DNA of 64,000 bases, taken from assembly GCF_006265165.1 (NCBI RefSeq), contig NZ_VDCH01000004.1:1-64000 (forward strand). The letters run 5' to 3'. A program made the translations under genes and the position numbers. The stretch is from Chlorobaculum thiosulfatiphilum (GTDB taxonomy: Bacteria > Bacteroidota > Chlorobiia > Chlorobiales > Chlorobiaceae). The notes beneath the pieces were generated by a model, which saw only the letters and a program-made list of their open reading frames with translations, was not told the DNA's origin and ran no database searches. Below, in pieces: positions 51,568 through 60,542 of the stretch (positions within the stretch are counted from its first letter, which is position 1; every line of letters starts with the position of its first letter).

Positions 51568-52551
51568 ATGCAGCGTGAACAGATACTGTCGGTCAGCGGA
51601 CTGAAAGTTCATTTTCCGGTCAGGAACTCCGGACTATCCGGCGGCAAGCAGGTCGCAAAGGCGGTCAACGGCGTGTCGTTCGAGGTCTTCCGGGGCGAAA
51701 CGCTCGGTTTGGTCGGCGAGTCGGGCTGCGGCAAGACCACGCTTGGCCGCTCGATCGTGCGGCTCGTGCAGCCCTCGAAAGGGGGCAAAATCGTCTTCTG
51801 TGGCCGCGACATCACCGACCTTGGCAACCGGGAGTTCAGGCCGCTGCGCACGGAGATGCAGATGATCTTCCAGGATCCTTTCGGTTCGCTCAATCCGCGC
51901 CTGACCGTCGGGCAGACGCTCGGCGAGGTGCTCAAGGTGCACGGCATCACCAAAGGCGCGTCGGCCACCGCCAGGAAAATCGACCAGCTCCTCGACACGG
52001 TGGGCCTCAACCGCGACTACGCCAACCGCTATCCGCACGAGTTCTCCGGCGGCCAGCGCCAGCGCGTCGGCATCGCCAGGGCGCTGGCCGTCAACCCGTC
52101 GTTCATCATCTGCGACGAACCGGTTTCGGCGCTCGACGTCTCGATCCAATCGCAGATCATCAACCTGCTCAAGGATTTGCAGCGCGAGCTGGGGCTGACC
52201 TATCTTTTTATCGCGCACGACCTCTCGGTGGTCGAGTACATCTCGGATCGCGTGGCGGTGATGTATCTCGGCAAGATCGTCGAAATCGCCGACGCCGGAA
52301 CGCTCTACGCCAGTCCGAAGCACCCCTACACCCAGGCGCTGCTTTCGGCCATTCCGATGCCAGAACTCGGCCACAAGCGCGAGCGCATCGTGCTCAAGGG
52401 CGACCTGCCGGGGCCGCTCTCAATCCCCGACGGATGCAGCTTCCACCCCCGCTGCCCCTTCGCCAAAGAGGAGTGCCGGAAGCGCGAGCCGGAGCTGCTG
52501 CCGCTCGAGGATGACCCGTCGCACAAGGTGAGCTGCATTCTTTATCATTGA
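51568..52551 (+). CDS. Oligopeptide/dipeptide ABC transporter ATPase (OppF/DppF-like)
   Basis: This 327-aa protein is the ATPase subunit of an oligopeptide importer or related (for example nickel) system. It has Walker A GLVGESGCGKTTLGRSIVRL near residue 50, the signature SGGQRQRVGIARALAVNPSF near 160, and Walker B IICDEPVSALDVSIQSQIIN. The C-terminal oligo_HPY extension has SFHPRCPFAKEECRKREPE. The matching OppD-like ATPase, permeases and binding protein are not adjacent. It is divergent from rsmI and 15 bases before sppA. Confidence 0.92.
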   Translation: MQREQILSVSGLKVHFPVRNSGLSGGKQVAKAVNGVSFEVFRGETLGLVGESGCGKTTLGRSIVRLVQPSKGGKIVFCGRDITDLGNREFRPLRTEMQMIFQDPFGSLNPRLTVGQTLGEVLKVHGITKGASATARKIDQLLDTVGLNRDYANRYPHEFSGGQRQRVGIARALAVNPSFIICDEPVSALDVSIQSQIINLLKDLQRELGLTYLFIAHDLSVVEYISDRVAVMYLGKIVEIADAGTLYASPKHPYTQALLSAIPMPELGHKRERIVLKGDLPGPLSIPDGCSFHPRCPFAKEECRKREPELLPLEDDPSHKVSCILYH

Positions 52552-52566
52552 TTCAATCCATCTGAT

Positions 52567-54357
52567 ATGGCCGACAAGAATCGAGAAAAAGGCGGATGTT
52601 TCCGCGCCGGATGCCTGACGGCGGTCGTCGCCGTCCTGCTGCTTGCCGGGTTGGGATGGTTTGCGCAACAGTGGGGCAACCGGCTTCCGGGTCGTTTCGT
52701 GCTCCGCGTGCCCGTGAGCGGCGCTATCGACGAGCGCTCGCCCGATGCCGCGTCGTTACCCCTTGGCGGCGCGCGCCAGCCGCTCTCGCTCGAAGAGCTG
52801 CTGACGATCCTCGATCGCGCCCGAGCCGACAAGCGGGTCGATTCGGTGCTGCTTGAAATCGATGGCCTCGGCGCTCCGGCGGCGAAGGCGCAGGAGCTGG
52901 AGCGCTCCATCGCCGAACTGCGGAAATCTGGCAAAAAAGTGACCGCCCTGCTCGATACCCCCGAAGACAAGGATTACCGGCTCGCCGCCGCCTGCGACTC
53001 CGTCATCGTCCGGAAAGGCTCGTGGATGATGCTCGATGGCCTGAAGGCCGAGATGTTCTTTTTTAGCGATCCGCTCAAAAAGCTTGGCGTGAGCTTCCAG
53101 GCGGCGCAGTGGAAAAAGTACAAGAGCGCCGTCGAGTCCTTCACGCGGAGTTCGCCAAGCCCGGAAAATCTCGAAGAGACCAATGCGCTGCTCGACGACG
53201 CTTGGGCGGATTATCTCGATTCCGTGTCGCGGCATCGCCATATCGACCCGGCTGAGTTCAGGAACGTAGTCGATTCGCTCGCCGTGCTGACGCCCGAAAA
53301 GGCGCTCGCGCTGCGCCTCGTCGACCGCGTCGCCACCGAGCGCCAGCTCGAAAAGGAGTACGAAGAGCGGCTCGGCAAACCCGCCGGAGAGCTGTTCGTG
53401 GGCGGACGGGAGTATCTCGGCGCGACCGGCGGCATGAGGCCGAAGAGCAGCGGCGACCGGATCGCCGTGGTCGCCATCACCGGCATGATCGTCAGCGACG
53501 GCGCGGGCGGAGTGGGTGAAGCCGAAGTCACTGACGTCTCCACCGTGAAGCAGGCGCTCCAGACCGCGCTCGACGACCCGAAGGTCAAGGCGATCGTGCT
53601 GCGCATCGACAGTCCCGGCGGCGACGCGCTTGCCGCTTCGACGATGCTCGAACTGCTCCAGGAGGCTCGGCTCCAAAAGCCGATCGTGGCCTCGATGTCG
53701 GGCGTGGCGGCCTCGGGCGGCTACATGGTGGCGCTCGCGGGCAGCAAGATATTCGCCGAACCGCTCACCATAACCGGCTCGATTGGCGTCTTTTCGCTCA
53801 AGCCCGACCTCGGCGGCCTGCTCGAAAAGACCGGCATCCGCCGCGAAGTGCTCACGCGCGGACGTTTCGCCGACGCCTACACGCCATTCAAGGCGTTCGA
53901 CGACGCATCGTTCCGCAAGTTCGTCGAAACCGCGGGCACGATTTATGACGACTTCATCGCCAAAGTGGCGAAAGGCCGCAAGATGACGCCCGCCGAGGTC
54001 GATGCCGTGGCTGGAGGCCGCGTCTGGAGCGGCAAGCGGGCGCTCGAAGTTGGTCTCATCGACCGCATCGGCGGCCTCGCCGACGCCGTGCAGGAGGCCC
54101 AAAAGCTCGCGAAGATGGACGCCAAAGCCAAGCCGGAGCTGCTCTACCTGCCCGCCCGCAAAACCTGGCTCGAATACCTGCTCGCGGGCGACGCCTCTGA
54201 GCTGGCATCGGCGCTGACCGCCGGAGTGCTCCGGCAATCGCTCGGCGAGCTGGAGCCGCTCACCCGCCTGCCCGGCACAAAAACCGCCCGCTTCCTCCTC
54301 CGCACGGAAGAGCCGCAAGTGCTGGCGCTCGATCCGGTCGAAGTGACGATAAAGTGA
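52567..54357 (+). CDS. sppA: Signal peptide peptidase SppA, 67-kDa type (protease IV)
   Basis: This 596-aa protein has one N-terminal membrane anchor (AGCLTAVVAVLLLAGLGWFA, about residues 14-33) and two tandem SppA domains. The N-terminal half contributes the general-base Lys, in WKKYKSAVESFTRS near residue 180. The C-terminal half has the nucleophile Ser in SMSGVAASGGYMVALAGSKI near residue 385, with GSIGVFSLKPDLGGLLEKTG after it. This is the arrangement of E. coli SppA. It degrades signal peptides left in the inner membrane, with the domains facing the periplasm. Confidence 0.94.
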   Translation: MADKNREKGGCFRAGCLTAVVAVLLLAGLGWFAQQWGNRLPGRFVLRVPVSGAIDERSPDAASLPLGGARQPLSLEELLTILDRARADKRVDSVLLEIDGLGAPAAKAQELERSIAELRKSGKKVTALLDTPEDKDYRLAAACDSVIVRKGSWMMLDGLKAEMFFFSDPLKKLGVSFQAAQWKKYKSAVESFTRSSPSPENLEETNALLDDAWADYLDSVSRHRHIDPAEFRNVVDSLAVLTPEKALALRLVDRVATERQLEKEYEERLGKPAGELFVGGREYLGATGGMRPKSSGDRIAVVAITGMIVSDGAGGVGEAEVTDVSTVKQALQTALDDPKVKAIVLRIDSPGGDALAASTMLELLQEARLQKPIVASMSGVAASGGYMVALAGSKIFAEPLTITGSIGVFSLKPDLGGLLEKTGIRREVLTRGRFADAYTPFKAFDDASFRKFVETAGTIYDDFIAKVAKGRKMTPAEVDAVAGGRVWSGKRALEVGLIDRIGGLADAVQEAQKLAKMDAKAKPELLYLPARKTWLEYLLAGDASELASALTAGVLRQSLGELEPLTRLPGTKTARFLLRTEEPQVLALDPVEVTIK

Positions 54358-54370
54358 CGGTTGGTTGAAT

Positions 54371-54405
54371 TTTCCAGGGGCGGCCACAAGAGCCGCCCCG
54401 GAAAA
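54371..54405. terminator. Bidirectional terminator between sppA and the porin gene
   Basis: GGGGCGGC (54377-54384) pairs with GCCGCCCC (54392-54399). TTTTCC before and GGAAAA after extend the stem and give U-rich ends on the minus strand. Confidence 0.75.
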
Positions 54406-54407
54406 GC

Positions 54408-55724
54408 TCAGAACGAGTAGGTCACGGAAGTCTGGGCGCGGATGGCGTCGCCCTCGTCGGCATCCTTGTAGTCGGTTCTCCAGCGGGATAGCTGGCTGCC
54501 GAGAATGAAGTTCGGCGTGATGCGGTGCGTTACCGAGATGAACTGCGTTTCGTTCAGCGTCCGGCCGGTTATCGACAGCACATCATCATCATTCGGGTCA
54601 TCCATGCCCGCGCCGATGCTCAGCGTCGTCTCGGGGCTTGCCGCATAGCGCAGGGCCGCCCAGCCGCCGCGCGAGCGGATGGCCGTGACGCCGTTCCGGC
54701 CCTGACCGATGCCGCCCCAGTAATCGTCGAGATTCTCGCCGGTGAACAGCTCGCTGGCGAAAAGCAGCCTGTCGCTCAGTGGCAGCGACAGTTCGAGCAC
54801 GCACGACCACGAGTCGAGAGTCTCATGTGTTCCGTCGGCAGCCGTGTCCCACTCCTCCTGCCCGTAATGGCCAGAGACAGCCATGGTTGCCGGTTTTCCG
54901 GAAACAAGGAGCGGCGTCGAAAGCGCCAGGCGTCCCTGAATCGAGGGCATCGCGGCGTCTTTGCCCGAATCCGCGCCGCTTATGTTTGTCTCGCCAATCG
55001 TCCTCGCTGCCGCCACGGCAACCTCGACGCGGCTCTTGTCACCCGACTTGAACCCTTTGGTGAGGCGAAGCTGCGGATGGCGTCCGCCGATGTTTCCTGC
55101 ATCCCACATGATGGCCGGATCATCCACGAACGGGATGAGCGAGCCGTTCACGTCCCAGGTCTGCCCGGCGATGATGCTGAAATCGCTTGTCGGCCAGTAC
55201 GCTTTCAGGTAGCCGTGGCGAAGGCGCGGGCTCGAATTGTTTTCCGCGCCGACGTAGCTCAGAAAATCGAACTCGATGTTGCCGGTCAGCTTCATCGTCT
55301 CGGTATCGGGGCCGTAGAGGTTCATGCCGATTCTCGTTGCATTTGCCGTGAGGTTCCATTCGGCATCGTCGTTGACCGTTCTCTCCGAGGGGGCGTAGAG
55401 CGCGATGTTGCCCGGCGTGATCCGGCCTGTGTCGTACGAAGCGTCGAAACGGGCGAATCCGTAAAACTGGAGCTTCGCGCCCGAAGAGACCGTCACGGTC
55501 GCCGGAGACGAAACTTCGGGCTTGCTGGCGGTCTGGGGGGCGGCAGCCGTCTGCGACGTGGATGAAGTCGCACTCTGTGCTTTGACCAGGGCTTTCAGTT
55601 CGGCAAGCTCCTTTTCGAGGCCGGCAATCCTCTGCTCGATCGGCTCGGCAGCGATGGCCGGTGATGAACCGAGAAGTGCTCCGGCAAGCAGTAGCGTATG
55701 CCGGAATGATCCATTTGCTTTCAT
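54408..55724 (-). CDS. DcaP-like outer-membrane porin
   Basis: This 438-aa protein has a signal peptide (LLLAGALLGSSPAIAAEP), a short coiled coil of the kind that trimerises DcaP porins (IEQRIAGLEKELAELKALVK), and a Ser/Thr/Ala linker. A beta-barrel follows from about residue 80 (LQFYGFARFDASYDTGRITP) to a C-terminal Phe (TSVTYSF). The barrel strands alternate polar and aromatic residues. I chose ATG 55724 because the 15 residues before it are polar and would disrupt the signal peptide. It should sit in the outer membrane; substrate unknown. Confidence 0.82.
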   Translation of the reverse strand: MKANGSFRHTLLLAGALLGSSPAIAAEPIEQRIAGLEKELAELKALVKAQSATSSTSQTAAAPQTASKPEVSSPATVTVSSGAKLQFYGFARFDASYDTGRITPGNIALYAPSERTVNDDAEWNLTANATRIGMNLYGPDTETMKLTGNIEFDFLSYVGAENNSSPRLRHGYLKAYWPTSDFSIIAGQTWDVNGSLIPFVDDPAIMWDAGNIGGRHPQLRLTKGFKSGDKSRVEVAVAAARTIGETNISGADSGKDAAMPSIQGRLALSTPLLVSGKPATMAVSGHYGQEEWDTAADGTHETLDSWSCVLELSLPLSDRLLFASELFTGENLDDYWGGIGQGRNGVTAIRSRGGWAALRYAASPETTLSIGAGMDDPNDDDVLSITGRTLNETQFISVTHRITPNFILGSQLSRWRTDYKDADEGDAIRAQTSVTYSF

Positions 55725-55866
55725 TCTGTGATCGGTAATGTGTTGATGTGCATCGTCGGATGTGTCCAAGAAAGAACGGTAAGGCTCCTAATATAGCCAA
55801 GCGGCCTTTTTTTCTCTGAACATCCGCGCTCAAGCGCATTTCCCCTGATCCGTTCGCTCTCCCCCC

Positions 55867-57423
55867 TCAAAAACTCCAGAACTCTCGGTCGAGGCTGCGG
55901 TACTGGATGCCCTGCACCAGGTGCTTCATTTCGATATGCTCCGCGCCGTCGAGGTCGGCGATGGTGCGGCTGACCTTCAAAATCCGGTCGTGCGCCCTGG
56001 CCGAGAGGTTCAGGCGGTTCATGGCGTCCATAAGCTTTTCGGCGCTTTGCTGGTCGAGCTTGCAGAACTTGCGGATCAGCTTCGAGTTCATCTGCGCGTT
56101 GGTGAAGATGCGCGGCGAGGGCAGCGCGGCGTAGCGCTCGTGCTGCACGGCTCGCGCCGCGATGACCCGCTTGCGAATCGCGCTGGAGCTTTCGGCCAGA
56201 TTGCTCGAGAACAGCTCGATGTTTTCGACCTTCGGCACGTCGATGTGGATGTCGATGCGGTCGAGCAGCGGGCCGGAGATTTTGGAGAGGTAGCGCCGGA
56301 TTTGCTCCGGCGAGGCGGTCGGCAGGCCGTCGCGATCTTTCAGCGGCCCTGCGGGGCTGGGGTTCATGGCCGCCACCAGCATGAAGCCCGCCGGATAGCG
56401 CGTCGTAAGCGCCGCCCGCGAGACGGTCACTTCGCGGTCTTCGAGCGGCTGGCGCAGCACTTCGAGCGCGCTGCGGGTGAACTCCGGCAGCTCGTCGAGG
56501 AAGAGCACGCCGTTGTGCGCCAGGCTCACCTCGCCTGGCTTGGCCTGCGCGCCGCCGCCAATCAAGGCGACGTTGCTGCTCGTGTGGTGCGGGTTGCGGA
56601 AGGGGCGCGTGATCATGAGCGGGCGGTTGCGTTCGAGCAGGCTCGATACCGAGTAGATTTTGGTCGTTTCGAGCGACTCCTCGAAGCCGAGCGGCGGCAA
56701 AATGCCCGGAATCGCCTTGGCCAGCAGCGTCTTGCCGCTGCCGGGCGGGCCGATCATCAAGAGATTGTGCCCGCCCGCCGCCGAGATTTCGATAGCCTTT
56801 TTGGCGGCGAGTTGCCCCTTGATCTCGGCGAAATCGACCGGGTACTCCGGCTCGCAGTCGAACAGCTCCGCCACGTTGACGTTCACCGGCTCGGCGGTGA
56901 TGGAGCCGTTGAGCAGCCTGGCGGCCTCGACGAGCGTTTCGACGCCGAACACCTGCGTCGCCGCTCCGGTCGCCGAAATGGCCACCGCCGCCTCCGCCGC
57001 GTTCATTTTCGGCACGATCATCCACCGGATGTTCTCCTTCGCGGCCATCACGGCCATCGGCAGCGTACCGCTGATGCGTCGCACCGAGCCGTCGAGCGCC
57101 AGTTCGCCGAGCACGATGGTATCCTCGAACTGTCCCTTGATCTCGCCAAGCGAGCCAAGCAGCCCGACGGCGATGCCAAGATCGAACGAGGTGCCCTCCT
57201 TTTTGACGTCCGCAGGCGCGAGGTTGACCGTGATTTTTTTCGACGGTAACTCGAAGCCGGAGTTGCGGATAGCCGTCAGAATCCGCTCCCGGCTCTCCTT
57301 GATCGCGCTGTCCGGCAGCCCGACCACCGTGAATGCGGGCAAGCCGCCGGAGACGTTGGTTTCAATCTCGACCTTCAGGGCATCGATGCCCAGCAGCGCC
57401 GCCGCGCAGAGTTTGGTAAGCAT
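55867..57423 (-). CDS. ComM/YifB-family Mg-chelatase-like ATPase
   Basis: This 518-aa AAA+ protein matches YifB/ComM. The N-terminal Lon-like domain has AALLGIDALKVEIETNVSGG and PAFTVVGLPDSAIKESRERI. Walker A is LLMIGPPGSGKTLLAKAIPG near residue 218. Walker B and the sensor region (LFLDELPEFTRSALEVLRQP) follow near residue 300, and the C-terminal Mg_chelatase_C part begins HERYAALPSPRIFTNAQMN-like. ComM is a branch-migration helicase for natural transformation in Vibrio and Acinetobacter. I chose the ATG at 57423; a TTG three codons earlier is possible. Confidence 0.92.
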   Translation of the reverse strand: MLTKLCAAALLGIDALKVEIETNVSGGLPAFTVVGLPDSAIKESRERILTAIRNSGFELPSKKITVNLAPADVKKEGTSFDLGIAVGLLGSLGEIKGQFEDTIVLGELALDGSVRRISGTLPMAVMAAKENIRWMIVPKMNAAEAAVAISATGAATQVFGVETLVEAARLLNGSITAEPVNVNVAELFDCEPEYPVDFAEIKGQLAAKKAIEISAAGGHNLLMIGPPGSGKTLLAKAIPGILPPLGFEESLETTKIYSVSSLLERNRPLMITRPFRNPHHTSSNVALIGGGAQAKPGEVSLAHNGVLFLDELPEFTRSALEVLRQPLEDREVTVSRAALTTRYPAGFMLVAAMNPSPAGPLKDRDGLPTASPEQIRRYLSKISGPLLDRIDIHIDVPKVENIELFSSNLAESSSAIRKRVIAARAVQHERYAALPSPRIFTNAQMNSKLIRKFCKLDQQSAEKLMDAMNRLNLSARAHDRILKVSRTIADLDGAEHIEMKHLVQGIQYRSLDREFWSF

Positions 57424-57807
57424 ATGGGACAATGAGTAGGGGTTGATTCACTGCCAGCGCCGGTTATATAAGGTTAGGGGTTAACCGCCGCTTTTGCCTG
57501 ATTATACGGAAAAATACGGTGAATTCCGCATTATGCGGCACGATGGGATGGCGGTAAAGCTTTTTTGATGCAAAAGGGGGTTAGATTCCACTGTTGATAA
57601 AAAACCGCTTCAAAGTCAACGCCCCCAACAACTGGAACCGCCAAACCGGGAACCCACGCTACATCTTCAACCTTCTCCTCAGCATCATCACCGTAAGGCT
57701 GAGAATCGTCGAAATCGTCGAAGGATTGCCGGGATTACGAGTGGAATAAATATTTTTACTGTTATTTTAATAAAAGTGTTTGTAAAGCTGAAAAGACTTG
57801 TTAAGCC
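57424..57807. other. Intergenic stretch with coding-like remnant
   Basis: The 384 bases between comM and the Septu-like pair have no intact gene. Between about 57584 and 57752 two antisense frames read as protein-like (plus strand, for example NRFKVNAPNNWNRQTGNPRY; minus strand, Asp/Glu-rich) but neither has a start codon. This may be a decayed gene. The last 50 bases before 57808 are AT-rich and probably hold the promoter of the defence pair. Confidence 0.35.
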
Positions 57808-59055
57808 ATGTTGACTACTCAGAAGCTGGAGTTGCAGAATTTCAGAGGCATCAAGAAGATGATACTGCCATTGGAGCCGAAACTCACGGTCATCGCCGGA
57901 GTCAACGGGATCGGAAAAACAACGGTTGTCGATGCGCTGGCATTGTTGCTCTCGTGGTTGACTGCCCGAACAAAACGCGACTCGGGTAATGGTCGTTCAA
58001 TAGATGAACGTGACATAATGCATGGTGCAAAGTATGCCGAAGCTTTAATTGCAACATCCACAGGAAAATGGTCTCTGGCGAAAAGCCGTAAAGGAGTGAT
58101 AGAGGGTAAAAAAAGTGATCTGAGCGATCTCAGAGATATTGTCTATTCTCTCCGTGAAAAGCTCGATCACGAAAAAGCTTTGCCGGTTATTGCATATTAT
58201 CCGGTTGAACGCGCGGTTATCAGAATACCGCTTCGTATCAGAACAAAGCATGACTTCGATCCTGTATCGATCTATGACGAGTCTTTGATAGGCGGAGCAG
58301 ACTTTTCACTATTCTTCGAGTGGTTTCGTGAGCGTGAAGATATAGAAAACGAGAATTACAGGAATAAAGGAGAGTCCAGCTACCCGGATAGACAGTTACA
58401 GGCGGTGCGTCAGGCTCTGGAAAAATTTCTTCCAGAGTATCGCAATTTCAGAATAAAGCGTCAGCCGCTTCGGATGGTTGTGATTAAAGATGGTGAGGAA
58501 CTGAAAATAGATGATCTTTCAGCAGGTGAAAAATGTTTTATCGCCCTGATCGGTGATATTGCCCGTCGCCTGGCTATTGCTAACCCACTCAGGAAAAATC
58601 CGCTCGATGGCGAAGGGGTTATCTTCATCGATGAGATCGATCTTCATCTTCACCCGTCATGGCAGCGCAGAGTCATTACAAAGCTGACGGAAGTGTTTCC
58701 CAATGTACAATTTGTTGTAACGACCCATTCGCCGCAGATACTGAGCGAAGTTTCGCCTGAATCGATCCGTTTGCTCTATCGTGAAGATGGCGAAATACAC
58801 TATGCGCAACCTTCCCAATCGTACGGGTTGGACTCTTCCCAGATTCTCAGGGAGTTGATGGACGATCCGGGGATCAACAGTGATGTGTCTCGTCGGCTCG
58901 ATGTCATTGCTGAAAAAATCGATCAGGATGATTTTGAGGCAGCAAGAAAACTGATCGAGCAAATGAAAATCGATCTCAAGGGCTCGATCCCGGCTCTTGT
59001 AGAAGCTGAATCGACCATTGCGATGCTTGAACTCGATAACGAAATGCAGGAATGA
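57808..59055 (+). CDS. AAA ATPase of a Septu-like (PtuA) antiphage pair
   Basis: This 415-aa protein is an SMC/ABC-type ATPase in one piece. Walker A is VIAGVNGIGKTTVVDALALL at about residues 28-47. The middle has a long charged helical part. DLSAGEKCFIALIGDIARRL near residue 233 is the signature region, and GVIFIDEIDLHLHPSWQRRV near 271 is Walker B. VVTTHSPQILSEV near 305 is the D-loop/H-loop region. The layout matches COG3950-type ATPases and PtuA of Septu systems. Its stop overlaps the start of an HNH nuclease gene by four bases. GC is clearly lower than in the flanking genes. Antiphage defence is inferred from family and context. Confidence 0.75.
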   Translation: MLTTQKLELQNFRGIKKMILPLEPKLTVIAGVNGIGKTTVVDALALLLSWLTARTKRDSGNGRSIDERDIMHGAKYAEALIATSTGKWSLAKSRKGVIEGKKSDLSDLRDIVYSLREKLDHEKALPVIAYYPVERAVIRIPLRIRTKHDFDPVSIYDESLIGGADFSLFFEWFREREDIENENYRNKGESSYPDRQLQAVRQALEKFLPEYRNFRIKRQPLRMVVIKDGEELKIDDLSAGEKCFIALIGDIARRLAIANPLRKNPLDGEGVIFIDEIDLHLHPSWQRRVITKLTEVFPNVQFVVTTHSPQILSEVSPESIRLLYREDGEIHYAQPSQSYGLDSSQILRELMDDPGINSDVSRRLDVIAEKIDQDDFEAARKLIEQMKIDLKGSIPALVEAESTIAMLELDNEMQE

Positions 59056-59708
59056 TTCCGATCAATAAATCAAGCGAACCTGTGTCGTTATCGACCTATC
59101 GTTCTCATCCCGATGCGCTTTATAATGGGCCGGACTGCAATGGCCTGACGTTTACCACGGTCAAGCAGGATATTCGGGTCGGACTCGTTAAGGAACAGGG
59201 TTATCTCTGTGCCTACTGTATGAGCCGGATCAGGTCTGAAGAAAAGAGCATGAAGGTCGAGCATTGGCAATGCCGTACAGGGTACCCAAAGAAACAACTC
59301 GATTATGCCAATCTGCTCGGTTGCTGTTTGGGTAATAAAGGGAGCAAATCAGAGCTACAGCATTGCGATACAAGAAAAGGGGATGACGACCTTCTTTTCA
59401 ATTCGGCAGAGCCAACCCATCACGATAGATTGCGGATTCGTTACCTGAATACAGGAAAGATTGTTTCCGACGATGCTGGGTTTGACGATCAACTGAATAA
59501 TGTTCTCAATCTTAATTTTAGCAGGTTGGTCGATAATAGAAAAGCGGTCTGGAGTGCTGTAACCAGACGATTGTCTGAATTCCAAGGTTCGGCAAGTCGA
59601 AAACAGGTTGAGGAGCTGATTGCAGAATGGGGATCGAAAGATCAGAACGGTTTTCTGAAAGAGTACTGTGGTGTTGCGCTATACTACCTTAAAAAAAGGT
59701 GCAGATAA
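59052..59708 (+). CDS. HNH endonuclease of a Septu-like (PtuB/TIGR02646) pair
   Basis: This 218-aa protein has an HNH-type centre: a zinc pair CAYC (Cys53 and Cys56), the catalytic EHWQC block (Glu70-His71), and DYANLLGCCLGNKG (Asn87 with the second Cys group). HCDTRKGDDDLLF follows. This pattern matches TIGR02646, the nuclease of retron- and Septu-associated PtuB proteins. It overlaps the ATPase gene by four bases, so the two are coupled. In known Septu, PtuA holds PtuB and the complex acts after infection. Here I see no reverse transcriptase and no third gene. Confidence 0.75.
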   Translation: MIPINKSSEPVSLSTYRSHPDALYNGPDCNGLTFTTVKQDIRVGLVKEQGYLCAYCMSRIRSEEKSMKVEHWQCRTGYPKKQLDYANLLGCCLGNKGSKSELQHCDTRKGDDDLLFNSAEPTHHDRLRIRYLNTGKIVSDDAGFDDQLNNVLNLNFSRLVDNRKAVWSAVTRRLSEFQGSASRKQVEELIAEWGSKDQNGFLKEYCGVALYYLKKRCR

Positions 59709-59820
59709 AATAATTGTTGTGAAAACGTTCATCAAAAACGGCAATATTCAACCGTGAATCAATTTTCTCAACCCTGTACGAGTTTTCAATTCAATTGTTC
59801 AACCACCCTTCCGTCAAACT

Positions 59821-59849
59821 GCCCGGCCAGCTCGGTAGCTTGGCCGGGC
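59821..59849. terminator. Hairpin between the defence pair and the M15 peptidase gene
   Basis: GCCCGGCCA (59821-59829) pairs with TGGCCGGGC (59841-59849). It lies 110 bases after the HNH gene stop and 22 bases from the end of the convergent peptidase gene. T runs are weak on both strands, so termination is only likely, not certain. Confidence 0.55.
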
Positions 59850-59870
59850 GCAGCTTGACTCTCAGTTCAG

Positions 59871-60479
59871 CTATACGTAAACGCCGCCTTCGCTATCGTG
59901 CTTTGTACGCAGTTCGGCGAGCATCTGCTTTTCGGGCATCTCTTTCGCCCAGTCGGGCCGGAGCTGATAGTGCGGCTGGTCAACGATGGTTTTCCAGTTT
60001 CCTCCCCATTCGAGTCCCAAGTCCACTCCCAACGCGCCGACGGCCTTGTATTTGGGGGAGTCCGGCAGATATTTGTTGCCTTCGAATACGCCAATGTCGA
60101 AGGCGATGCCGAAGTTGTGATTGGAGTATCCGCCCTTGGCTTTGGTGACAATATCCCCCGGCTCGTTGCGTCCCTTGGCGTAGAGCGCATTCTGCTCGGC
60201 GTAAGTTCTGAGCCCGCTGATGATTTTGATCGTGATGCCGACGCTGGCGGCTTTATGGACAAGGGCGCGCGCCAGAGGCTGCACCTCGGGCAGGAGCGTG
60301 GCGATGGCTTTTTCGCTGCGGCTGTCCACTGCGGTGACGGTGACCGGCGGTTCGGTATCCGCCTCTTTTTGCGGGACGATACGTTGATAGATCGCGCCCC
60401 AGGTTTGGGGGCCGGCTTTGCCGTCAACGCTGATACCGAGTTCCTTCTGGATCGCGGAAATCATCTCTTCGATGCGCAT
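59871..60479 (-). CDS. M15-family peptidoglycan peptidase with peptidoglycan-binding N-terminus
   Basis: This 202-aa protein starts at ATG 60479 with AGGAG six bases upstream. Residues 1-35 (EEMISAIQKELGISVDGKAG, then PQTWGAIYQ) are a peptidoglycan-binding repeat. Residues 65-195 are a VanY/M15C peptidase: SGLRTYAEQNALYAKGR, then YSNHNFGIAFDIGVF with the zinc His and Asp, and WKTIVDQPHYQLR with the last His. It has no signal peptide. This is the arrangement of phage endolysins (L-Ala-D-Glu endopeptidases). It may be a phage remnant or a domesticated cell-wall enzyme. Confidence 0.85.
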   Translation of the reverse strand: MRIEEMISAIQKELGISVDGKAGPQTWGAIYQRIVPQKEADTEPPVTVTAVDSRSEKAIATLLPEVQPLARALVHKAASVGITIKIISGLRTYAEQNALYAKGRNEPGDIVTKAKGGYSNHNFGIAFDIGVFEGNKYLPDSPKYKAVGALGVDLGLEWGGNWKTIVDQPHYQLRPDWAKEMPEKQMLAELRTKHDSEGGVYV

Positions 60480-60542
60480 GGAGGTCTCCTGTTTGGTTGA
60501 TAGAAAAGGTTACAAAAGAGTCATTGTCCGGAAATTCTTTTT

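Noticed and set aside
59871-60479. Prophage
   Set aside because: The M15 peptidase is endolysin-like, but no other phage gene (integrase, holin, structural, repressor) is present nearby, so I do not call a prophage.
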